Positions 15,263 through 21,627 of a DNA stretch of 23,388 nucleotides are shown one piece after another. Source of the DNA: Thermoleophilia bacterium (GTDB lineage: Bacteria; Actinomycetota; Thermoleophilia; Gaiellales; Gaiellaceae); assembly GCA_013362295.1 (NCBI GenBank), contig JABFWJ010000089.1:1-23388 (forward strand). Direction: 5' to 3'. The position numbers and the translations under genes are program-made. Every line of letters begins with the position of its first letter. The stretch's first letter is position 1. The notes under the pieces are model-generated. The model ran no database searches, had not been told where the DNA came from, and worked only from the letters and a program-made list of their open reading frames with translations.

Positions 15263-16287
15263 CGCGAATCGACGTCGACGAGGCGCGCCGCCTGTGGCTC
15301 GAAGCGCCGGACGAGGAGCTGAAGGAGCTCGCACAGGGCGTGCGTGCGCGCTGGCACGAGCCGAACCGCGCGACGTACATGGTGATGCGGATCATCAACT
15401 ACACGAACGTCTGCGTCGCGCAGTGCGACTACTGCGCGTTCTACGTGCTGCCGAACCAGGAGGGCGGCTACGTGCTCTCGCGCGCCGACGTGTTCGCCAA
15501 GATCGACGAGCTGGTCGAGTTCGGAGGCGACCTCGTCGCGTTCAACGGCGGCTTCAACCCGAAGCTGCCACTGGACTTCTACTGCGACCTCTTCGCGTCC
15601 GTGCGCGAGCGCTACGGCGACCGCGTCGAGTTCTACGCGCTGACGATCGCGGAGTTCGTCTACCTCGCCGATCGCGCCCGCCTCTCCCACGCCGAGGCGG
15701 CGGCGCGGCTGCGCGACGCGGGCGTGCACTGGGTCACCGGCGGCGGCAGCGAGATCCTCACCGAGAACTTCCGCAAGCGCCACGCCAAGTTCAAGTACAC
15801 GGTGCGGGAGTACTTCGACGCGCAGCGCGCGATCGTCGACGCGGGCCTGAAGACGACCGCGACGATGGTGATCGGCTTCGACGAGACGCTCGACGAGCGC
15901 CTCGAGCACCTGCAGCGGACGCGCGACTTCCAGGACGAGACGGCTGGTCTCTTCTCCTTCCTCTGCTGGACGTACAAGCCGTACGGCACCGCCTTCGGCG
16001 GACGGGAGATCTCGCCCGGCGAGTACTGGCGCCACATCGCGCTGTCGCGGATCTTCCTGGACAACGTCAGGCACGTCCGCACGTCGGTGCTGACGCAAAA
16101 CGCCGACGCGTTCCGCGCGCTCGACTACGGCGCCGACGACTTCGACCTGCCGATCGAGGACGAGGTGACGCAGAAGGCGGGTGCCACGATCGAGCTCGAC
16201 CTCGAGGGCCTGCTCTCGATCCCGCGTTCGCTCGGCTACACGGTCGAGTACCGCCGCGCCGAACGGCCGGCCGCGCTCACGACCTGA
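15259..16287 (+). CDS. mqnC: MqnC-like radical SAM enzyme (cyclic dehypoxanthine futalosine synthase family)
   Basis: This 342-residue protein is close to the usual length of MqnC, which closes the spiro ring of cyclic dehypoxanthinylfutalosine in the futalosine menaquinone pathway. INYTNVCVAQCDYCAFY (46-62) carries the normal cluster C52-x3-C56-x2-C59. TGGGSEIL (160-167), TTATMVIGFDETLDERLEHL, LQ-R-RDFQDETAG and RIFLDNVRHVRTS follow in family order, and the C-terminus ends near GYTVEYRR as in MqnC. It departs from typical MqnC where QGGxHP is expected (FNGGFNP at 95-101) and where the late conserved block reads ALDYGADDFDLPIEDEVTQKAG. It starts inside the stop of the atypical radical SAM gene and converges on mqnA. 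MqnC is the best call, but a divergent paralogue with a changed substrate is possible. Confidence 0.75.
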   Translation: MTRIDVDEARRLWLEAPDEELKELAQGVRARWHEPNRATYMVMRIINYTNVCVAQCDYCAFYVLPNQEGGYVLSRADVFAKIDELVEFGGDLVAFNGGFNPKLPLDFYCDLFASVRERYGDRVEFYALTIAEFVYLADRARLSHAEAAARLRDAGVHWVTGGGSEILTENFRKRHAKFKYTVREYFDAQRAIVDAGLKTTATMVIGFDETLDERLEHLQRTRDFQDETAGLFSFLCWTYKPYGTAFGGREISPGEYWRHIALSRIFLDNVRHVRTSVLTQNADAFRALDYGADDFDLPIEDEVTQKAGATIELDLEGLLSIPRSLGYTVEYRRAERPAALTT

Positions 16288-16293
16288 ATCAAA

Positions 16294-16308
16294 TTCGGCG
16301 CAGCCGAA
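16294..16308 (+). terminator. Short hairpin directly after the mqnC-like stop
   Basis: TTCGGC and GCCGAA pair around GCA, 6 nt after the TGA. The flanks (AATCAAA before, CC after) match the palindrome consensus of the neighbouring hairpins only in part. It is the likely first terminator for the plus-strand radical SAM operon. Confidence 0.45.
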
Positions 16309-16326
16309 CCGAAGGCTCGAATCTCG

Positions 16327-16341
16327 TTCGCCTACGGCGAA
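16327..16341. repeat. Hairpin of the dispersed palindrome family
   Basis: TTCGCC and GGCGAA pair around TAC. It is preceded by GCTCGAATCTCG, very like the GCTCGAATCTGA that precedes the copy at 7614, so the shared sequence extends beyond the stem. The outer inverted repeat arm starts inside this copy. Confidence 0.5.
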
Positions 16342-16428
16342 TCTGGAAGTGGTCTTGGAATGACGTTCAAGAGCGAGGTCGAGGAGTTTGTCGGGCGCCG
16401 CGGGGCAACCGAAACTCGCGCAGTGGGT

Positions 16429-16461
16429 CGAATCTGATTCGCCGCAGGCGAACCAGATTCG
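16429..16461. repeat. 15-bp stem hairpin of the dispersed palindrome family
   Basis: CGAATCTGATTCGCC (16429-16443) pairs with GGCGAACCAGATTCG (16447-16461) at 14 of 15 positions around loop GCA. The first 14 nt are identical to the left arm of the copy at 7614. Confidence 0.65.
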
Positions 16462-16495
16462 AGCAGTTCGAGCTGCGGGTCGAGTCCGCAGGGCT

Positions 16496-16528
16496 GCAAT
16501 CTGGTTCGGCTGCGCCGAATCAGGTTGC
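16496..16528. repeat. 15-bp stem hairpin of the dispersed palindrome family, diverged copy
   Basis: GCAATCTGGTTCGGC (16496-16510) pairs with GCCGAATCAGGTTGC (16514-16528) around TGC with two G:T positions. Relative to the copy at 16429, both halves of the stem have changed (CGCC to CGGC with GGCG to GCCG), that is, with compensation, which suggests selection on the fold. Confidence 0.6.
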
Positions 16529-16603
16529 GTGTCTTGGCAGCGCGACGCTCGACGACCCGGCCTCGTCCTTCATTCCGGGACCACTTCCAGGTTCGGTTCT
16601 GCG

Positions 16604-17380
16604 TCAGACGGCGGCGCCGGTTACCGCGACGAACCGCAGCTCCGGCACCTCGTCGAGCTCGCCGACGTCGCGGGCGAGCTCGAGGAACGTGTAGAGCCCG
16701 GCGCGCTCGCGCGGGCCGAAGCGGTACCGCAGCTTCTCGAAGTAGCGGGCGAGGAAGCCGGCCGGGTAGCCGTAGCGAGCCGACGACTCGTGTGCGAGCT
16801 GCTCCGGGCTGGCGCGCGCGGCGCGCAGCGACGCGACGAGCGCCTCCTCGAGCTCGGGCAGCTCGGGATGGGTCGGCTCGGGCGCGGCCCAGACCGCGAA
16901 CACCATCGGCAGCCCGGTGCGCTCCTGCCACAGCCGTCCGAGGTCGTAGTGCGGTGTCGGATCCTCGAACGCCGACTTCAGCGCGGCGTCCCCGATCAGC
17001 ATCCGCGCCTCCGCGTCGCGGCTCGAAAACGCCTCGAGCGGCAACTGCTCCGCGTCCGGAAAGAGCACGCGCGTCAAGACGACCGACGTTGCGGACTCGG
17101 GCGTGACGGCGACGGTGCGGATGCGCTCGAGCGGCGTCTTCGAGATCAGCTGGATCGACTCGACTGCGCCGTCACTCGACACGCACAGGCGCGGGAGGAG
17201 CCGCAGTGCATCGGCGTGGCGTGCGTATTCGATGGACGAGATCGGCGCGACGTCGAGCTCGCCCGCGAGGAGCTTGCGGTTGAGCGCTGTCGGAACGCCG
17301 ACGATCTCCTCGACGTCGGCGTCGAGCCGGAAGAAGACCGGCGCCATGTTGGCATACCCGATGCGGCCGAGCCTGATCAC
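16604..17380 (-). CDS. mqnA: Chorismate dehydratase MqnA
   Basis: This is a 258-residue protein, near the family length of about 270. It opens IRLGRIGYANMAPVFFRL, the typical MqnA start of a periplasmic-binding-type fold, then DVAPISSIEYARHADALRLL and SSDGAVESIQLISKTPLERI, TVAVTPESATSVVLTRVLF and LIGDAALKSAFEDP. MqnA removes water from chorismate to give 3-enolpyruvylbenzoate, the first step of the futalosine menaquinone route. The start is the GTG at 17380, which overlaps the stop of the upstream VOC gene (GTGA); the frame extends further upstream only over that gene. It is the last gene of the minus-strand quinone operon and faces the mqnC-like gene. Confidence 0.9.
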   Translation of the reverse strand: MIRLGRIGYANMAPVFFRLDADVEEIVGVPTALNRKLLAGELDVAPISSIEYARHADALRLLPRLCVSSDGAVESIQLISKTPLERIRTVAVTPESATSVVLTRVLFPDAEQLPLEAFSSRDAEARMLIGDAALKSAFEDPTPHYDLGRLWQERTGLPMVFAVWAAPEPTHPELPELEEALVASLRAARASPEQLAHESSARYGYPAGFLARYFEKLRYRFGPRERAGLYTFLELARDVGELDEVPELRFVAVTGAAV

Positions 17381-17805
17381 CTCGGCTGCTCCTGGAAGAA
17401 CGAGAGGAGGTTGCCGTCGCCGTCGAGCGCGCTGAACTCGCGCGTGCCCCAGTCGGTGTCGACGGGGCCGTCGGCCGAGACGGGGTGCAGGACGTCCGCC
17501 GCCCGCAGCTCGGCGTACAGGTCGTCGATCCCCTCGACCGCGATGCGGCAGCTCGCGGTTCCGGCGATGAACGACTCGGCACCCGAGCGCACGGGTCGCT
17601 CCATCGAGTCCCGGCCGCGCCAGCTCTGGTCGCCCGCCTCCCACAGCGTGAGCTGCGCCGTGTCGCGTTGCACGATCGCGAAGCCGCCGTCGTAGTGGAG
17701 GACGTCGAAGCCCAGGCGGTCGCGGAAGAACGCCACCGCGGCAGCGACGTCGCGCGCGGGCAAAGCCGGGACGGTCTGCGAGAGCGTCGCCGCCGTCGTC
17801 GTCAC
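17377..17805 (-). CDS. VOC-family protein lacking metal ligands (bleomycin-resistance-like), inside the menaquinone operon
   Basis: This 142-residue protein has the two-repeat VOC pattern: LSQTVPALPARDVAAAVAFFRDRLGFDVLH at the start and ASCRIAVEGIDDLYAELRAADV in the second half, ending WGTREFSALDGDGNLLSFF. The positions that carry His, His and Glu in metal-dependent VOC enzymes hold Thr or Val, Ile or Ala, and Ser here, so it is probably a binding protein or non-metal enzyme of the bleomycin-resistance type. The GTG start overlaps the stop of the polyprenyl synthase, and its own stop overlaps the mqnA start. Such tight placement implies a role linked to quinone synthesis or hitch-hiking co-expression. 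I know of no assigned function for a VOC protein in this pathway. Confidence 0.82.
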   Translation of the reverse strand: MTTTAATLSQTVPALPARDVAAAVAFFRDRLGFDVLHYDGGFAIVQRDTAQLTLWEAGDQSWRGRDSMERPVRSGAESFIAGTASCRIAVEGIDDLYAELRAADVLHPVSADGPVDTDWGTREFSALDGDGNLLSFFQEQPR

Positions 17806-18710
17806 CCGGCGCGGTCCACCACTGCGTATGTCAACGCTTCGAGCTCCTCCCGGTGCGGTTGCGAGTCGAGGAACGACCTGGCGCGCGCAGCGTAGTCGAG
17901 AGCCGCCGCGCGCGACCGGTCGATCGCGTCGGTCGAGGCAACACGCACGAGCGCGCCGTCGAGCGGCCCGCCGGCGAGCGCCGCCCGCACGACGTCGTCG
18001 ACCTGCGCCGCCAGCAGCAGCGGCATCGTCGGAGTGCCTTCGCGGAGGTCGGTGCCGGGGATCTTTCCGGTCTCCTGGGTCTGTCCCGCGCAGTCGAGGA
18101 TGTCGTCGGCGATCTGGAACGCGATCCCCAGGTTGGCGCCGTAGGCTCCCAGGCGCTCGTCGCCGCCGGAGCCGAGCAGGCACGCCGCCTCGATCAGCTT
18201 CCCGGTCTTCAGGCCGCAGCGGTCGAGGTAGGCCTGGATCGGCGTCTCCGGCTCGTGCGTCTGCAGCCGCTGCATCGCCTCGCCCCGGGCGAGGCATAGC
18301 GCGGCGTCGGCGAGCAGCTCGACCGCGCGCTCGTCTCCGGTCTCGGCGAGCACGGAGAACGCGCACGCAAACAGGTAATCGCCCGCGGCCTTGGCGGCGT
18401 CGGCGCCGTAGACCGACCAGGCGGCCGGCAGCCCGCGGCGCAGGCGCGCCCCGTCGACGAGGTCGTCGTGGACGAGCGTCGCCATGTGCACCATCTCCAC
18501 CGCGACGCCCGCCGCCACCGACGGCTTGCCCTCCGCCGTCAGGAAGCAGAGCAGCGGCCGCAGCCGCTTGCCTCCCGCCGAGAGCGCCTCGCCCGCGACC
18601 TCCTGAGCAAGGCCGGGCTGCGCCGCGACGGCCCGCGCGAGCCCTGCCTCGACCTCGGCCATGTACGCCGCCACGCCGGGCGTCGCGTGCACCTGCGCGA
18701 GCTGGCTCAC
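17802..18710 (-). CDS. Polyprenyl diphosphate synthase (trans-isoprenyl synthase)
   Basis: This is a 302-residue protein with both aspartate-rich motifs: first DDLVD at residues 82-86 in VHDDLVDGARLRRG, and second DDILD at 202-206 in IAFQIADDILDCAG. GGKRLRPLLC (46-55) is the usual diphosphate-binding start. It condenses isopentenyl diphosphate units into the all-trans chain that becomes the menaquinone tail, likely C40-C45 in this kind of bacterium, though chain length cannot be read with confidence. The GTG start overlaps the ubiE stop (GTGA); the frame upstream lies over ubiE. Its place between ubiE and mqnA supports hepta- to nonaprenyl diphosphate supply for menaquinone rather than for cell-wall carriers. 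Confidence 0.92.
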   Translation of the reverse strand: MSQLAQVHATPGVAAYMAEVEAGLARAVAAQPGLAQEVAGEALSAGGKRLRPLLCFLTAEGKPSVAAGVAVEMVHMATLVHDDLVDGARLRRGLPAAWSVYGADAAKAAGDYLFACAFSVLAETGDERAVELLADAALCLARGEAMQRLQTHEPETPIQAYLDRCGLKTGKLIEAACLLGSGGDERLGAYGANLGIAFQIADDILDCAGQTQETGKIPGTDLREGTPTMPLLLAAQVDDVVRAALAGGPLDGALVRVASTDAIDRSRAAALDYAARARSFLDSQPHREELEALTYAVVDRAG

Positions 18711-19375
18711 TGCGCGGTTCCCGTGTGGAGGGCGACGATCGAGCCGGCAAGGAGACGGACGCGCGCGTCGCCGAAGCCCGCCTCGCGCAGCATGTCGGCG
18801 AGGCGTTCCGCCGTCGGGAAGCGCTTCACCGAAGCCGGGAGGTACGTGTAGGCATCGCCGCCGGGCAGCGCCTTGCCGAGCAGCGGGACGATGCGGTCGA
18901 ACCAGAGCGCATAGAACGGCCGCAACGGTCCCCGCGGCTGCGTGATCTCCAGGATCGCGAGACGGCCGCCGGGGCGCAGGACGCGGCGAAGCTCGCGCAA
19001 CGCGAGTGCGAGATCGTCGACGTTGCGCACGCCGAACCCGACCGTCGCCGCGTCGAACGTCGCGTCCGCGAACGGCAGCGCGAGCATGTCGCCCTGCACC
19101 CAGTCCAGAGGCGCCTTGCGCCGCGCACGCTCGAGCATCTTCTCGCTGAAGTCGAGACCGGTGACGCGGCCCGCGCCCGCCTTGAGGTCGGCGACCGCGA
19201 GGTCGCCGGTGCCGCACGCGGCGTCGAGCACGCGGTCGCCGCGCCGTACGACCGACTCCGCTGCCAGGCGCCGCCAGCGCACGTCGAGGCCGGCGGTCAT
19301 GACGTGATTCATCACGTCGTACACCGGCGCGATGCGGTCGAACATCGTGCGTACCGAGTCGGGTGCCAGGGTCAC
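18707..19375 (-). CDS. ubiE: Demethylmenaquinone methyltransferase
   Basis: This 222-residue class I SAM methyltransferase (also named MenG) methylates demethylmenaquinone in the last step of menaquinone synthesis. MFDRIAPVYDVMNHVMTAGL (11-30) followed by DVRWRR is the UbiE family signature. VLDAACGTGDLAV (49-61) is the SAM-binding motif I, GLDFSEKMLERAR follows, and ATVGFGVRNVDD and LRELRRVLRPGGRLAILEI are further family blocks. The GTG start at 19375 has AAGGTGAG in good position just upstream, and that stretch overlaps the end of ubiX. ubiX stops 4 nt before. The context with mqnA makes menaquinone rather than ubiquinone the substrate. Confidence 0.92.
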   Translation of the reverse strand: MTLAPDSVRTMFDRIAPVYDVMNHVMTAGLDVRWRRLAAESVVRRGDRVLDAACGTGDLAVADLKAGAGRVTGLDFSEKMLERARRKAPLDWVQGDMLALPFADATFDAATVGFGVRNVDDLALALRELRRVLRPGGRLAILEITQPRGPLRPFYALWFDRIVPLLGKALPGGDAYTYLPASVKRFPTAERLADMLREAGFGDARVRLLAGSIVALHTGTAQ

Positions 19376-19379
19376 GGGC

Positions 19380-19970
19380 TCACCTTTGTCCCCATCTCGG
19401 ACTCAGCGCGTTGTCGAGGCCGACGTGGTCGAGGATGCGTGCGACGACGAAGTCGACGAGGTCGTCGACGGTTTCCGCGCCGTGGTAGAAGCCGGGCGCG
19501 AGGAAGAGGATCGTCGCGCCCGCGCGGCGCAGCGTGAGCATGTTCTCGAGGTGGATCGCCGAGAGCGGCGTCTCGCGCGGACAGAGCACGAGCTTCCGCT
19601 CCTCCTTCAGCGCGACCGAGGCGGCTCGATGGATCAGGTTCTGCATGGCGCCGGACGCGACCGTCCCGAGCGTGCCCATCGAGCAGGGACAGATGATGTA
19701 CGCGTCGATCTTCGCCGACCCCGACGCGTATGGCGCCTTCCAGTCGTTCGGCTCGTAAACGGTGACGTTGTCGCCCGCGCCCTCCGTGAAGCGCGCGAGC
19801 GTCTCGTCGCGCGAGAGCCGCGCGTCGTCGAATAACTCGGTCGCGAGCACCTCGATCGCCGCGCCGGAGACCGACACGCCGACCTCAGCATCGGCGTTCG
19901 CGAGCGAATGCAGCAACCGCCGCGCATACGGCGCGCCGGAGGCTCCGGTGATGCCGAGGAACACGCGCAT
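19380..19970 (-). CDS. ubiX: Flavin prenyltransferase UbiX / MqnM
   Basis: This 196-residue flavoprotein attaches a dimethylallyl group to FMN, giving the prenylated flavin needed by UbiD-type decarboxylases. It starts MRVFLGITGASGAPYARRLL, the FMN-binding loop. CPCSMGTLGTVASGAMQNLIHRAA and ALKEERKLVLCPRETPLSAIHLENML are the strongly conserved UbiX blocks. The partner decarboxylase lies at the right end of the window, beyond the bc complex genes. Its start is 34 bp from the stop of qcrC with only a weak ribosome site. It likely belongs to the same long minus-strand transcript. Confidence 0.93.
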   Translation of the reverse strand: MRVFLGITGASGAPYARRLLHSLANADAEVGVSVSGAAIEVLATELFDDARLSRDETLARFTEGAGDNVTVYEPNDWKAPYASGSAKIDAYIICPCSMGTLGTVASGAMQNLIHRAASVALKEERKLVLCPRETPLSAIHLENMLTLRRAGATILFLAPGFYHGAETVDDLVDFVVARILDHVGLDNALSPRWGQR

Positions 19971-20004
19971 GTCCGAAGACTACGCGCGTCGTCCTGCCGA
20001 CCTT

Positions 20005-20838
20005 CTACTTGGGGCCCTTCGATGCTTCGAGGAAGGTCGCGAGCGACTTGAGGCGCGCGTCGCCCAGCCCGGCGAACGACGGCATCGGCGAGCCCGGGTT
20101 GACGCTGGCGGGGTTCTGCAGATGCTTGATCTGGAAGGCGATGCCCTTGTTCTTCGCGCCTTCCGCCGTCAGGTCCGGCGCACCGAGGTTCGTGCCGCCT
20201 TCGCCGAGGTACGTGTGGCAGTTCAAGCACCCGGCGACTGCGAACAGCTTCGCGCCCGCGATCGCCTGCTGGTTGCCCGCAAAGCCTTCCTTCTTCGCCC
20301 ACGTCGGCACCTTCGCAACGAGCTCCGTTCCGAGCGCCTCCTTCGCGACGGCGCCCTTGTAGGTGAGAACGCCCATCGAGATCACGACGAGGATCGACGC
20401 GACGATCGCAACCGGCCGGCGCGACAGGCGCCGCTCGGCGCGGATGTCGATGAACGGGATCGCGATCAGGATCAGGAGCAGCACCGTCGGCAAGCCGACC
20501 GTGCCGATCACGACCGTCGGCGGCCACTTGAAGATCCGCAGCAGGTAGAAGAGGAAGTAGAAGTACCAATCGGGGCGTGGAACGAAGTTGATGGTCCCCG
20601 GGTCGGCGGGCTCGTCGTAGAGCTTTCCGAGCCAACCGGGCTCGACCGTGTGATGGTCGCCCGGCGTCGAGTACTTCCACACGATCGCGAGCCCCGTGAT
20701 CACGGCGACGACGACCAGCGACATGATCGTGTCGTGGAGCATCGCGAACGGGTAGAACGGCTTCCCGCGCTCCTTGACGTCTTCCTTGTACTGCTGGAAG
20801 ACGCGGCGCCGCTCGACGATGCGCTCGCTCGTCGCCAC
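20005..20838 (-). CDS. qcrC: Menaquinol:cytochrome c reductase subunit IV-like/cytochrome c fusion (QcrC)
   Basis: This 277-residue protein joins the C-terminal half of cytochrome b to a c-type cytochrome, as in Bacillus QcrC. The membrane part has helices at about 36-54, 107-131 and 143-159, and RPDWYFYFLFYLLR near 88-101, in which PDWY is the Qo-site motif (PEWY in ubiquinol enzymes). The soluble tail has one haem c site, C204-LN-C207-H208, and M252 in GSPMPSFAG as the second axial ligand. It takes electrons from the Rieske centre towards a terminal oxidase outside this window. The GTG start at 20838 overlaps the qcrB TAG by one base and is preceded by GGAGG at a distance of 8 nt, the clearest ribosome site in the operon. 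Confidence 0.92.
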   Translation of the reverse strand: MATSERIVERRRVFQQYKEDVKERGKPFYPFAMLHDTIMSLVVVAVITGLAIVWKYSTPGDHHTVEPGWLGKLYDEPADPGTINFVPRPDWYFYFLFYLLRIFKWPPTVVIGTVGLPTVLLLILIAIPFIDIRAERRLSRRPVAIVASILVVISMGVLTYKGAVAKEALGTELVAKVPTWAKKEGFAGNQQAIAGAKLFAVAGCLNCHTYLGEGGTNLGAPDLTAEGAKNKGIAFQIKHLQNPASVNPGSPMPSFAGLGDARLKSLATFLEASKGPK

Positions 20839-21623
20839 TAGCGCGACCTCCTCGGCCGCGGCCGGGTCAAGCCCCGGCGACCGCCGTTGCGCGACGGGAT
20901 GATCGACCCGGTCCCCGCGGCCTCCCTCGACCACGGCGGCGACGTCACGCCGAGCCGCACGACGAGGTACAGGTGCAGGCCGATCAGCGCGATGATCGCG
21001 CCCGGGATCAACAGCATGTGGATCGCGTAGAAGCGCGCGAGCGTGTCCGCGTTGATGTAGGTGCCGCCCTGCAGGAACTGCGCGATGAACGGGCCGAGGA
21101 ACGGCGCCGTGCCGTTCAGGTTGATGCCGACGACGGTCGCCCAGTAAGCGGTCTGGTCCCACGGCAGCAGGTAGCCGGTGAAGCCCTCGGCAAGGCCCAT
21201 CGCGAGGAGCAGCACGCCGATCACCCAGTTCAGCTCGCGCGGGTACTTGTACGCGCCGAACAAGAAGACGCGCCCCATGTGCATGAACATGAGGATGATG
21301 AACACCGATGCGCCCCAGCGGTGCATGCCGCGTACGAGCCAGCCCGCCCACACGTCGTTCGTGATGTGCTGAATCGACGGGTACGCGGAATTCGGATCCG
21401 GCTTGTAGTACATCGCGAGGATCGACCCGGTGAGCGCCTGGACGATGAACGCAGTCAGCGTCGCGGAGCCGAGCGTCTGGAACCAGTTGATGTCGCCCGG
21501 CACCTTGCGGAAGAGGAAGTACTTGAGCCCGCCGACGAGCCCCGAGCGCTCTTCCAGCCAGTCGACCGGATAGAGGATCGTCTGCTGCAGCTGTTCCGTC
21601 CGGGTGACTCTCCGCGTCGCCAT
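20838..21623 (-). CDS. qcrB: Cytochrome b6-like subunit of the menaquinol:cytochrome c reductase (QcrB)
   Basis: This 261-residue, four-helix b6-type subunit has the two pairs of haem ligands H101/H202 and H115/H217, in RGMHRWGAS, FMHMGRV, AIHMLLIPG and GLHLYLVVR. YPRELNWVIGVLLL and GFTGYLLPWDQTAYWATVVG are conserved quinone-site blocks. It pairs with the next gene to make a full cytochrome b. The residue that binds the extra haem c in b6 and in Bacillus QcrB (Cys in YCxGG) is Thr50 in NWFQTLGS, so that haem is probably absent or unlinked. The tail from residue 231 is a basic Arg/Pro-rich extension. qcrA stops 4 nt upstream. Confidence 0.93.
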   Translation of the reverse strand: MATRRVTRTEQLQQTILYPVDWLEERSGLVGGLKYFLFRKVPGDINWFQTLGSATLTAFIVQALTGSILAMYYKPDPNSAYPSIQHITNDVWAGWLVRGMHRWGASVFIILMFMHMGRVFLFGAYKYPRELNWVIGVLLLAMGLAEGFTGYLLPWDQTAYWATVVGINLNGTAPFLGPFIAQFLQGGTYINADTLARFYAIHMLLIPGAIIALIGLHLYLVVRLGVTSPPWSREAAGTGSIIPSRNGGRRGLTRPRPRRSR

Positions 21624-21627
21624 CGGC

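Larger units (their letters stand above)
16338..16595. mobile_element. Possible MITE-like element, 258 bp with 26-bp imperfect terminal inverted repeats
   Basis: The outer arms at 16338-16363 and 16570-16595 match at 23 of 26 positions. The interior contains two strong hairpins and no open frame of its own. No target-site duplication is evident, and no transposase lies nearby. A structured RNA that uses the outer arms as a closing stem is an alternative, since all three mismatches would be G:U-type pairs. Confidence 0.35.
16288..16603. repeat. Gene-free block of nested inverted repeats between mqnC-like and mqnA
   Basis: These 316 bp hold no coding sequence I can support. They contain four hairpins of one palindrome family, with stem cores at 16294-16308, 16327-16341, 16429-16461 and 16496-16528. 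A larger inverted repeat encloses the last two: arms 16338-16363 and 16570-16595, sharing the core CTGGAAGTGGTC..GGAATGA, with 23 of 26 positions matching and all three differences C/T. The block may serve as the two-way terminator of the converging genes, or be a small non-autonomous element. Confidence 0.65.

Noticed and set aside
16288..16603. CRISPR array in the repeat-rich block
   Set aside because: The repeats are inverted hairpins with irregular spacing and diverged copies, not direct repeats with uniform spacers, and no cas gene is present.
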